From positions 280,156 through 344,155 of the forward strand of contig NW_003314376.1 of assembly GCF_000143415.4 (NCBI RefSeq): a DNA stretch of 64,000 bases, read 5' to 3'. How positions within the stretch are numbered: the first letter of the stretch is position 1; each line of letters begins with the position of its first letter. The notes beneath the pieces are model-generated. The model had not been told where the DNA came from. It did no database searches and saw only the letters and a list, made by a program, of their open reading frames with translations. This DNA is from Selaginella moellendorffii (Eukaryota > Streptophyta > Lycopodiopsida > Selaginellales > Selaginellaceae). Position numbers and translations under genes: made by a program. Shown piece after piece: positions 54,739-64,000 of the stretch.

Positions 54739-55196
54739 AGGTGACATTTCCAATTTTGAAATTTTGTAAGAAAAAAAAAGTTATTCATTTTAAAAGACTT
54801 TTAGCTATACAATTATGTAGCTAAATATGTTTACTAGCAAACCAAAATACCAAATAATATTAGTGTTTATACAATTTGATTGCTACTGAAGATTATACCA
54901 ATTAATTTATATTGTGTTGGTTTTACCAATTGCTTTACTCATCCTCTTGAATAACACTCTCTTTTCGTCCTCCTCTTGTGAATACTATTACTATTATTAT
55001 TATAAGCATTAGTAACATTCTTCATGGTTACCTGCAGATGCAGCTGCTTGTGCCTATAGAAACTTGCTGGAGATGGTGGTCTTTCCAAAGCTCATCTCTC
55101 AAAAGGCTCTTGAAATGCAACAAACATGCCAGAAACTCCAAGGATGAGTAGTAGAATAGTGAAGAGGAAAGATTAGCATTTTTGTTTCTTTGCTAA

Positions 55197-55269
55197 GGGG
55201 ATGTAGCTCAGATGGTAGAGCGCTCGCTTAGCATGCGAGAGGCACCGGGATCGATACCGAGCATCTCCA
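55197..55269 (+). pseudogene. tRNA-Ala(AGC) copy with damaged T-arm (unit E)
   Basis: Full length, with perfect acceptor stem including G3:U70, D-arm and anticodon arm (anticodon AGC). The 3' side of the T-stem reads 'ccgag' where 18625-18697 has 'cccgg', which breaks pairing with 'ccggg'. Downstream there is no run of four T close by ('aaatatgtttg'). It could still be transcribed from intact A and B boxes, but is probably not a working tRNA. Confidence 0.8.
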
Positions 55270-55572
55270 AATATGTTTGATTATTGGATCCTTCCAGGCG
55301 TTTTGACCGATTTTACTGGTGTTGACCTCTGGGGGAGCTATAGATGGATGTTGCACCGTTGCTGTTGACTTGCATTCAATGAGTGCCAAGTTTCCAGAGG
55401 TTTGAAAAAACGAGCAAAAATGTTTCATTCACCAGGATTAAGCCTAGAAAAGAGTTGCCATCAAATTAAAGATGTTTTCTCTTTTTGAAATATTTGTATA
55501 TCTCAGTTTCACGAACTCGTTTTTTTTTTCACAAAGCCTCTCGCTTGGATTTTTCTATTGTCGAGGTAAGCT

Positions 55573-56291
55573 ATGATCTCTCGCGCTCATGCCGCCCCAA
55601 CGCTTGCCCGCCAAGCTCCAGCGCCCTGGCTTGGCGGCCATCACCGACCTTCACACCCGCGACCTCCAGCTCTAGCTCCAGCATATCGAGCAGACCTTGA
55701 GGCGGCCACGAGCCAGTGCCAGCTCCAGTTCTTCAAGGTGACGCTCCAGTTCGAGCCCCAGCGCCAGCTGCTTTCGTTCACCCTGCCCGCGGCCACCCTG
55801 CTCATCTAGCTCCAGCGCCTGATGCTCGCCACGACGATCCAGCTCCAGCAGCAGCAGTGTACCATCATCATCACGGTGATGGAGCTCCTCTGGTTGTTCA
55901 CCACCGTCACCATGGTCACCACCACCGAGGACGCCACAACCACCACAACCACCACCATCATCACGAGGGTCACAACGCGGCCACACCAACACCTGCAGCA
56001 GTAGTTACAGTGGTTCGGAGGACGCCGTGGTCGCTGCTCCAGCTTCTTCTCTGGGTTTTGGTTGCGATCTTGGTGCTGCTCGCGTGCTTTTTGCTCGTGC
56101 GATGGACGTTATCTCAAAGGAAGCAGCGCAGTAATGCTATCTTTCAGGATCCCGGGTGGCAGATCGAAGTTGTAGTGGACTATCCTCCGACTGAGAAGAA
56201 ACAGCTGGAAGCTCACACTCGTGGTTCGCACAGCAATGGCACTCTGGGATTCTCCTCAAAGTGTCCTGCCAACACTGGCAGTGATGCGTAA
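55573..56291 (+). pseudogene. His-rich / transmembrane block (unit E)
   Basis: 55573-55716 and 55716-56291 are two overlapping frames. The latter is open for 191 codons: Pro/Ala-rich start 'PVLQGDAPVRAPAPAAFVHP', the His-rich tract (shorter than in D), hydrophobic 'LLQLLLWVLVAILVLLACF', and the end 'CPANTGSDA'. The N-terminal part reads 'LGGHHRPSHPRPPAL' only in the other frame, so a frameshift separates them. Confidence 0.45.
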
Positions 56292-56604
56292 GTCAGCTAT
56301 GTTGCATGCGTTGTCACATGGAAGATTGTGTACAAACAATCTTCAAGGAGATGAAGTTGCAGAGCAAGAAGACAGCAGGGTCTTGCTCACGGACGGTGAA
56401 GATCACATACAAGGGTCGACTGGTGGAAGTCACCAGACTTGGAAGTTATTGAACAGCTGGCTCGGAACATGGACTGGAAAATAGAGCAAGAACCTACCAA
56501 GTTTCAATTTGACTGAGCTATCCTCTAGAGTGACGGGGGAGCAGCCTCCAAAGGCCAGAGAAGTTGCTTGAGACGAAAGGTTTGAGAAAGGTAACGTACT
56601 ACTT

Positions 56605-57335
56605 TTGCTCTCCGTTCTTGCAGGTGCTCAAATCTCAACTTCGATGAGAAGAAGCAGTACAGGGCAGTGCGGCCAGATAAGTTTCTCCAGAGTCAAGAGC
56701 ATCATAAGCCGGGAATCAAGCAAGTGCAATTGTGAAAGTATGGTCGAAATCTACACTGCGGCTTGCAACACAGGTTGTTCAACAGGATGGGACGAAGAAC
56801 AGGATAGGTTGGTCTACCTAGCAAATTGTGAATACAAAGCTGTATGCATTCGTCGCAAGCAACCTCGTGGACTGTGGAAGCATCAGAAGTGTTCTGGAGG
56901 ACAAATAAACATGACGTTGGTTGCCTGGAACACGATCATCCTTCTATCAGATGCAACGAGAAGGATGGCCTTCCTGATTTCCAAGAAGGATTCACTTCAC
57001 ACCTTCCAGATCAGACCTGGAACATTTCCCTCTCGCGATCCTTCCAGCGCCGTGACGAGCATCGTCCCATCTGGGTCCATGATCGACGAGGCGTGATCGC
57101 TTTTATGCCAAGAACAGGAGCTCAACAGCGATGTGTGGAATTCGTTCATGGCTGTGTGTTCTTGGAATGGGGACGGAAGAAGGGGCCTGGAGGATGCATC
57201 AGATGGGAGTGAGGGCGATCGGCACTTGCACGGCAATCGGCAATTTCGCACAGGGGTGGAGCATTTTTTGCCAGATCGGGATCCCATATCTGGAGCTGGA
57301 TCGAGAGAATGTTAGTCTGGAAGAATCCTAATTTT
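56605..57335 (+). pseudogene. Cys segment and two unrelated PPR pieces (unit E)
   Basis: 56605-56940 repeats the Cys segment and 'TLVAWNTIILLSDATRR'. From about 56970 a different PPR-like sequence follows: 'VWNSFMAVCSWNGDGRRGLE' (57131 on) and 'IGTCTAIGNFAQGWSIFCQIG' resemble a PPR motif pair, in several frames. The change coincides with the 'ttcctgatttccaagaagga' stretch. So two PPR genes contributed. Confidence 0.55.
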
Positions 57336-57589
57336 GTTGGAACCGAAGTTAGTAACGAAGATCTGATGGTTGCAGATGTTCCTGATTGGATCCGACGGCT
57401 CCCGAAGTGTATAAATTGCCATCTGAAATAAACATGACCTAGGGTTACAACAGGATGGGGGAGATGGGGGAGACGGCGATGTATGCGCGTACGATGAAGT
57501 CTCTCGTACTCGTCTATATACTGGTGGAAAGAGGCCAAGAATTGAGGCGCCAACGGTAAACAAGGCTCCAAGAATTGAAGTGCCAACAG

Positions 57590-58173
57590 AAAAGAGTGTT
57601 GAGGCACTAGCATCAGCAAGCAAAACTCTTGACGAGCAGCTTTCAGATGGCTCTTTGCATCTATCAGGTGGGATAGTGGATAAGAAAGCATCTGCAATGT
57701 AGCTGATGGATGCGAAGCAGTATATGTGGGACACTCTCCAAGGTCTTACCAAGCAACAGCTGCCAGGTCACTTCATAGCACAGCAGGAGGCCGGAGGAGA
57801 GTTCCCAAGCCTCATTGTTTGCCTGGATTCACTGCTAAAATAGGTGAATGAGCGTCTCCAAGTGCTAGAGGATTGAATAGGATATTCAAAGCCTGAACTC
57901 TACAGGGTACTAAGGATCAATCGGTTCACTGCAGCTGTTGAGATTTTGAACGTTGCGGCAAGCTTTCTTTCTTACTTCACAAGGGAAGCCATACAGAAGC
58001 AGGGAGTCCTTGACGAGCTGGTGGACTGCGGGCCTACAGGGCCTAGGAAGTTGAAACCATACAGCTCCTATGACAAAGCTGCCATAACTTATAGGAGCCT
58101 GTGGTGGTTCGTTTTCAACAAGGAGGCGAGTGGGAAATCTCTAAGTGAGGTATGGCATGATTTTGAGATTTAG
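57590..58173 (+). pseudogene. Unknown coding-like region, stops present
   Basis: One frame reads 'LDEQLSDGSLHLSGGIVDKK', 'LMDAKQYMWDTLQGLTKQQL', 'FPSLIVCLDSLLK', 'KPELYRVLRINRFTAAVEIL' and 'LDELVDCGPTGPRKLKPYSS', with stops at about 57700, 57841 and 57877. From 57946 it is open for 75 codons. The helical, protein-like composition argues for a decayed gene. I do not recognise the family. Confidence 0.4.
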
Positions 58174-58189
58174 GGACAGGTACTTCCCC

Positions 58190-58752
58190 CTGATTGGGAT
58201 CGGAAGCGAAGTTCAACATGCAAAGAAGGTATGCATGTTATCTGTAAACAGGTTATCCAAGCCGCTGAGGAGGAACTGGCCAAAGACATGGATTCCTGCC
58301 AGCAGCAGTGCGACATCAGGAAATGTATGGGGTTTTACTTGTCGTGCATCAAGCCAAGGCAGAACACTAGAGTGCACACAATGGGGATCCTGGACACTCT
58401 TCAATGGGCTTCCTCTTCCTCGACTACTGCAACCTTCTCAGTGGATAGGTCGGACATACAGTTGAAGAAGATGGAGATGTCAGAGCTCCAACAGAAGATT
58501 CGTGTCTTGTTCGATATTCACGGTCACGCTCACACTATTCCGGAGTTCAAGTATATCACTGACACTTTCTACCCCCTGCTTAACTGGTACGCGACGAAGC
58601 TGGGGATCAAAGTGTTTGAGATCTGCGGCAGGAACAAGTTGGTGGATGAAGATGCAAGTGTCACTTATGAGTTTGTGGAGGGGAAGTGGATGAGAGATGG
58701 CCTTCAAGATCATCATTGGTCTCTCCTATCTTGGTACAGCATGTGGGAGTGA
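58190..58752 (+). pseudogene. Unknown coding-like region continuing the previous one
   Basis: After a frame change near 58173-58231 the frame 58231-58752 is open for 173 codons: 'ICKQVIQAAEEELAKDMDSC', 'IRKCMGFYLSCIKPRQNTRV', 'MEMSELQQKIRVLFDIHGHA', 'FYPLLNWYATKLGIKVFEIC' and the end 'DHHWSLLSWYSMWE'. It follows the first part closely, so both may come from one gene with a frameshift or a missed intron. No known domain is evident. Confidence 0.4.
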
Positions 58753-59668
58753 GTGACAGACTGCGTCGACTGAAAGTAAGTACTTGATTCTTGAACGAAC
58801 GTCTATTGTTCTGACGAGTTTTTTGTGTTGTTTGATTCAAGCTTATCAGATTTGCCTTTGCAAGCTGCTCAAAGAACAACTTCACGGGCTTTGGTTTACT
58901 CAATACTCGAGTTGCATTCAAGCGGTGCAGCGACCAGATCTGCAATCCTAAAGTACAGGATTCTTACGCGAAAAACAGAAAAAGATGATACCCCAGTACC
59001 AAGTTTCATGTATAAAATATAGCACTAACAGTGCAAGAGTCGCGCTCTTGGGACAAATCATATATGTCTTTGTCAGTTGCTAGCTTGAATTCTACCATCA
59101 CCGTGTATCACACGGAGGCATTAGCAAGATACTGGGAAGAGGAACAGAAAAAATCCTTATACACTATAGTATCGCTTCATACAAACACGTATCATTTGCA
59201 ATCGTACGAGTGCGATCGCCAAATATTCCTGGTATATTTTCTGGAATAAATCCAAGACATTCATGATTTATTTAGGCTTTCAACGTCACAGAGTAGGTCT
59301 CAGCGAAATATGAATACAAATTACAAAATGGTAACAAGTCGGCACAAGCAATGCAACAAGCAAACAATTCGGACACTCCAGGGACGGAGTGCAGTTTAAG
59401 CCTGGGAGTGTGATAAAGTGGGAATACGCCCAAGTCCGGAAGAACAGAATATTCACCCCACCACATCCTGGAATGCACCAGAATGGAAGTACTGGAAGGT
59501 TGGAACGGATCCAACATCCAACCACTAAACCTCCAACGGGAAAAGGTCAGCGGTTCAAAACTCAACTACACCCAAAGAACGAGCGGCCACAGAATTCGAA
59601 CACACAACTTCAGCACAAAAAGCGGTTGCCAAATGTTGACATCCGGACTTGGGCGTCCGGAAGACCAC

Positions 59669-59790
59669 GGAAGGTGGAGGTCGTTAGGGTTCCAAGAGCA
59701 GAGGCAGAGGTTGCCCAAATCACCAAGTCGGAAGGTGGAGGTCGTTAGGGTTCCAAGAGCAGAGGCAGAGGTTGCCTAAATCACCAAGTC
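59669..59790. repeat. 61-bp tandem duplication
   Basis: 59669-59729 and 59730-59790 are identical except for c/t at one position ('ggttgcccaaat' versus 'ggttgcctaaat'). A third copy starts ('ggaaggt') and diverges. It lies in a weak open frame (59389-59748), where it duplicates 'VRVPRAEAEVAQI'. Confidence 0.92.
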
Positions 59791-60485
59791 GGAAGGTTTC
59801 AGCATGACGGGCACGATTAACGTGAGCCAGCTCAGCATCAGGTTGAAAATCAAATTCCAGAAGGGATCGGTGACTACCAATGGTTCCAACGCTTGACAGC
59901 TCGAAGGTAATTTCGTACTTCTCGAAGATGCGCCACCAGCAGAGCAGCACCTGTTCTACACATGGATGATCCTTGCCATGGACGCCTGCCGGAATTCCAT
60001 CCAGCTGATGGGCTGTGAGTTCCGACTCACGGCCAAACTCTTCAGCCAGGCGTTTGAGCTTCTGGGAGCAGAGTTGCGGATGGAAAAGCCACCCTCCTGG
60101 GGCTTGTCAATTGTTACAGCAGCAAAACCGCGATTGTTCCACTTACACGTTAATGTGCTGCATGCCGTTCCATTCCATTCTTCGAATCGATCTTGGAGTG
60201 CCGAGTTGGATGGGCAAAAGCAGCCTGGAAAAGTTGGTGAGGCTGGCACTCCGTGTCGTCGTAATTCTCCTGAGAATAATCTCACAGCAAGCAAGCAAGC
60301 ATCGATCAAAAAAAGCTCTTACCCGATGTCGATCCTTTGATGCATTTTGCAGCATGTCGTGAGCATTGCCAGGCGTGTGTTTTCTAGAAACTCGTCGCTG
60401 AACGTGTACATAATGTACCCCTTGTCCGTTCAAGGCTGCAAAAGAAAAGGAAGAAAAAAACAATGCGAATGACGCGGCACTCATT

Positions 60486-61600
60486 CCTTTGAGCTCCTCT
60501 CGAAGAAATCAGTGCTGCAAGTGTGATCCTGGGTTCGAGAAGAGCGATCTGGAGGCTGACCTCCTGGAGAACTATTTCGCGGGCAAAGCCTTCCTGATTT
60601 CCAAGAAGGATGAGAAGCCTGTGGATAATGTGGCCCGTCACGTCTTCTATCAGATGCAACGAGAAGCTGGCCTGCCTCCAAACGCTGAGACGTTGCATGG
60701 AGCAGCAAAACATCGTTTCCTGGGATATGCTGAGAACAACCTTTGCTCTTGAGTGCTACGAGCAAACCGGCAGCCAAACGCTCAGACTTTTCATGGTGGC
60801 GCTCAAGGCACATGGCGACTTAGCAGAGAAGAGGCTCCACTCGCAGATCCGGGAGAGAAATCTGGACGGAATCCACTACTCACACGCTCTCTCAGTGCCT
60901 GCCGTTCGAGAAGTTTTCTGCCTCAAGTTCAGAAGTACTCTGGCATCACTGCCATGACGACACACTTCTTCTTGCACTACTCATTTGGAGTAACTGGAGA
61001 GCGCCCTATGAAGCATGATGGTCACTAGTTGGTAGTTTTTTTGTTTTGTCTTATAGCTTTCACAAGGTACTTCGTTTACGCAATTCTTAGGCCAAGATGG
61101 TCGAACTAGTTAGAAGTCCCTATTTTCAAGCTGTTTTAAAGAAACTGAAGCTTGGCAATGAAAAGCTGTGGAGGCTCTGGAGCTTATCTCCTTACACATG
61201 GTAAGTATTTTCTTCTTTGACTTTTTCATAAATGACATGTTATTTCAGGGATGGGAATGGACATACAATTTTATTGTGGAGAGGGTATTAGGAGGTGTTA
61301 CTCATGTTGCCTTGGGAAGGTTACTTTTTATTTAGGTGCTTGGGAGTTGCCTGAGAACTAGGAGTGCTGTGTCAGAACGAGGGAACTCCATCGTATCACT
61401 GAAGGAATATGCTCTAATATCATGGATCTAAAGAACTTAATCAAAATGAGAGAAAAGCTTTTCTCAGGAGCTTGTTGGTAGACTTTGTGAGGAAAGAGTG
61501 TGATGCAAGGTTGATGAAGCCATCAATGAAACCCAAACAACCAGAAAAACAAGCAAAAGGATCTTAGCTAGCATGGTGAAGAGATAAAAATATTTGAGAA
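60486..61600 (+). repeat. Chimeric repeat unit F: distal half of core
   Basis: After 'ctattcgcgggcaaagcc'-type sequence and 'ttcctgatttccaagaagga' it joins the core at 'cgtcttctatcagatgcaacg' (60640) and follows it through the PPR pieces, the 'aagatggtcgaactagtt' tail and the 'gagagggtattaggaggtg' sequence, matching unit C and segment B. Repeated short tail pieces ('gatcttagctggcacacca') recur near 61800, showing rearrangement. Confidence 0.7.
60489..60957 (+). pseudogene. PPR-protein fragment (unit F)
   Basis: 'GFEKSDLEADLLENYFAGKA' and 'FLISKKDEKPVDNVARHV' precede 'FYQMQREAGLPPNAETLHG', 'GYAENNLCS', 'LFMVALKAHGDLAEKRLHS', 'RNLDGIHYSHALS' and 'CLKFRSTL'. The first part is absent from other units and is not a recognised PPR motif. 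The rest is the standard core PPR in shifting frames. Confidence 0.6.
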
Positions 61601-63086
61601 AATAATTATGTTGTAAATAATTTTCTTGGTTTAGTAATAATTTAATTGAGCAATAATGATAAACATATTTATAGTTTATAAATCAAGATTAATATTATTG
61701 CATATTAATAGTGGAATAGAAAAGAATATACTAGAAGGAGATTTTATAAATTATAAACATGTTAAAAAAATTAACAAAGATGGTACCTGAAAAAAGCGAA
61801 AGGATCTTAGCTGGCACACCATAGTGAAGGGATAAATAAATTGTTACACGTTGCATGTAACATGGTTTGGTTAATAGTAGTTTTATTATTACTTATTAAT
61901 CTTATTGATCAAATACAGTTTATAATTATAAACATGTTAAATACAAGATAAATTTTATTTCATATCAACCATTAGATGATAGAATAAAGAATATACTAGA
62001 AACGGTTTAAGAAAGTTTGTAAATTATAAACATGTTTATATATTATAAATACAAGACTAACAACTGTTAGATGGTAGAATATCCTAGAATATCCAAGCAT
62101 ATTCTAGGTATATCCACTACCATCTCAGTGTTTGCTTAAGCAAACAAAAAATATGAGAGACAATACTTATCTCTTAATTAATTTGCAGTAGTATAATAGT
62201 TATAAACATATTTATAATTTATAAATCAATATTAATATTATTTCATATCAATAGTAGAATTTATACTAGAAAATAAGTTTATAAATTATAAATAAAAATA
62301 TTAATCTAAATGAACAACAAATATTAGATATTAAAAAATCATAGAATCTGCAAGCATATTTTAAGTATATTCAATACCCCTACAGGTTTCCTTAAGAAAA
62401 CCAATTCTAGATCTATAGTGTTTGGTCACTTTAAACCTGTACAAGCTTATTCAGAAACCTATTTACATTAGTATATGAACTTTTGTTTCCATAAATTCTT
62501 TGATTAAACCCACTTAAAACTTGGGGCTTAATTTTCTCTGAGATTTTGTTGTAGATTAGATGTTATATTGTTCTTTTAACCATAACCTATACAAATATAC
62601 AAACTTTATAATTACAATTCAAGTTATTTAAATCTTTCTTGATTTCATATTAGTAGACAAGAAACAACAAATATATGAAGATTATAAATACTTAGTCAAA
62701 GGAAGAAAATGCAACATACTCAAAGGCATTATAGTTAAAAGTAAAAGATCAATATCAAACAACAATACCATCATCATGAATATACAATTTTTAGTTATAG
62801 AAGTGATACTGTAAATGAGAAGCGTTACAACATCATAATCAAGTAATTCCATTACATATAATTCTTTAAACATTAAAAATTCTAAAATCTTTCATTCTTT
62901 GCATAGGATGGATCCAAATCTTAAACTTTGGATTCATCATCACATCTGAACATGGGGTGAAAAAATAGATATTGGTAAAATAAATTTTATCTATAAATTA
63001 CACCAAAAACAATATAGAGCATTTCTTATAATTACATTCAAAGAGACTTTATATTAATAATGAAAGGGCTTAATATAAATATTAAC
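61601..63086 (+). repeat. AT-rich arm after unit F
   Basis: A rearranged arm: tail pieces occur three times (near 61580, 61800 and 62145: 'gatcttagct', 'tgaagggataaa', 'tatgagagacaatacttatc'), then the usual series to 'ggatggatccaaatcttaaa' and 'aagagactttatattaataatg'. No gene is seen. Confidence 0.65.
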
Positions 63087-63434
63087 TGTGAATGCTCGGG
63101 ATATAAAAATAGGTATATTAATTGGGGTTTAAACCTCTGCTTATCTACAAGAATGGATGGACCAAATTCAGTCATAAATGGATGGTCCACATGTTATAAT
63201 ATTATAATTAATGTATTAACTAGCTAGGGTAATACATGTATTTACAAACCTTCTTCAAAAGATGAAAAGATGATAATAATAAGTCAGGTGAAACATCTGG
63301 AACCTTTACTAGGCAATTATAAACTATCACAAGAATCTAAAATTCCCACAAAATCACTAATACAACTGCTGATAACCATGATTGAAATAAAATCCAAAGC
63401 CATGGCATAAGCAATAGCCGACTATAGAACTTTG
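63087..63434 (-). mobile_element. Fragment of the 316-2260 element: LTR plus adjacent internal sequence
   Basis: On the - strand 63250-63087 is an LTR related to 316-493 ('ggtttgtaaatacatg', 'taaaccccaattaatatac', 'gagcattcacag'). 63434-63251 matches 2118-2245 ('aagttctatagt', 'tatgccatggcttt', 'tcatggttatcagcag', 'ttttagattcttgtg'). It interrupts the arm, which resumes with ORC6 last-exon-like 'gcacttaaattttgaa'. It is either a truncated insertion or a solo remnant. Confidence 0.65.
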
Positions 63435-64000
63435 ATGAAATGCACTTAAATTTTGAATGATGTTTCCAATTTTAAAATTTTGTAAGAAAAAAAAGTTACT
63501 CATTTGAAAGACTTTTAGCTATACAAATATGTTTACTAGCAAACCAAAATGCCAAATAATATTAGTGTTTAAACAATTTAATTGGTACAGAAGACCATAC
63601 TAATTGATTTATATTGTGTTGGTTTTACCAATTGCTTTACTCATCCTCTTGCATAACACTGCAAAGCAAAACACTATCCCTTTTCCTCCTCCTCATGTGA
63701 ATACTATTACTATATTATGTATTATTATTATAAGCATTAGTAACATTCTTCATGGTTGCCTGCAGATGCAGCTGCTTGGCTATAGAAACTTGCTGGAGAT
63801 GGTGGTCTTTCCAAAGCTCATCTCTCAAAAGGCTCTTGAAATGCAACAAAGCTGCCAGAAAGGATGAGCATTAGCATGGTGAAGAGAAAAGTTTTGGCAT
63901 TTTTGTTTCTTTGCTAAGGGGAGATAGCTCAGATGGTAGAGCGCTCGCTTAGGGATCATCTCCAAATATGTTCAATTATTTGACCGATTTTCCTGGTGTT
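63435..64000 (+). repeat. Chimeric repeat unit G, start of core (runs off window)
   Basis: It begins in the ORC6 last-exon remnant ('cacttaaattttgaatgatg'), continues through the spacer 'tattgtgttggttttaccaat', 'gcagatgcagctgcttggc' and a TAT-rich tract, and reaches the tRNA-Ala remnant and 'ttttcctggtgtt' at the window edge. It is closest to unit A. Confidence 0.75.
63918..63964 (+). pseudogene. tRNA-Ala remnant (unit G)
   Basis: 'ggggagatagctcagatgg' to 'cgctcgcttag', then directly 'ggatcatctcca'. About 26 bases covering the anticodon 3' side, variable loop and T-arm are gone. This is more deleted than 12482-12538 but shares the same left breakpoint. Confidence 0.85.

Larger units (their letters stand above)
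54477..57100 (+). repeat. Chimeric repeat unit E, core
   Basis: Order: ORC6 3' fragment, spacer, nearly complete tRNA-Ala, His-rich block, Cys segment, first PPR piece. At about 56965-56995 it changes into unrelated PPR-like sequence through 'ccttcctgatttccaagaag', a stretch that recurs at 60590 where core sequence resumes (unit F). E and F are thus two halves of one core separated by about 3.6 kb. Confidence 0.75.
57336..60485. other. 3.1-kb non-repeat segment between E and F
   Basis: GC content and codon-like frames resemble gene-derived DNA. It holds two unknown coding-like stretches (57590-58173 and 58145-58752), a region with a 61-bp tandem duplication (59669-59790), and weak frames to 60485. 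Nothing in it matches the other units, so it is an insertion or a third captured source. Confidence 0.5.

Noticed and set aside
1-64000. CRISPR arrays, operons or bacterial regulatory sites
   Set aside because: The window is eukaryotic nuclear DNA with spliced genes; no regularly spaced repeat-spacer pattern is present.

Overview
This window looks like nuclear DNA of a land plant, most likely a lycophyte close to Selaginella (inference). It has plant-type genes with many very short GT-AG introns (about 50-100 bp), a plant tRNA-Ala(AGC), a MIR396 hairpin, a type I MADS-box gene, Dof-like and RWP-RK factors, and Ty3-type retrotransposons in AT-rich DNA. All calls were made by eye; similarity statements rest on recognised family motifs, not on searches.

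Layout. (1) 1-11.25 kb: an AT-rich repeat arm split by a long composite LTR retroelement (316-11248) with decayed gag-protease-RT-RNase H-integrase on the + strand. (2) 11.25-19.3 kb: repeat unit A (+) facing an inverted related segment B (-) that runs directly into the ORC6 gene. (3) 19.3-35.0 kb: a compact gene island holding ORC6 (-), eEF1B-beta (-), RER1 (+), a single-pass membrane protein (-), chloroplast-type ribose-5-phosphate isomerase (-), MIR396 (+), a NIT4-type nitrilase (-), a type I MADS-box gene (+) and a protein with two Dof-like zinc fingers and an EAR motif (-). (4) 35.2-64 kb: head-to-tail units C, D, E/F and G of the same repeat family, with AT-rich arms between them. The C/D arm carries a 2.2-kb block with a C2H2 zinc-finger gene and a damaged RWP-RK gene, a 1.2-kb chimeric insertion, and a decayed Ty3 element on the - strand (43912-48974).

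Main interpretation. Segment B (15881-19548, - strand) reads continuously from the last exons of an apparently intact ORC6 gene through a tRNA-Ala(AGC) gene into a PPR-like gene and its 3' end. Units A, D and E begin inside ORC6, at about the exon 8/intron 8 border, or in what remains of it. They carry decayed ORC6 3' ends with introns, decayed tRNA-Ala copies and broken PPR pieces, and sit between AT-rich direct repeats that B lacks. This suggests that a genomic segment starting in ORC6 was captured at DNA level and amplified locally, later picking up a GC-rich His-rich/transmembrane block and suffering further insertions. Whether an LTR-like (LARD-type) element or segmental tandem duplication did this cannot be settled from the window alone.

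The genes of the island do not form one pathway. They are housekeeping genes (replication origin, translation elongation, ER retrieval, pentose phosphate, nitrile metabolism) and regulators (MADS, Dof-like, C2H2, RWP-RK, miR396).
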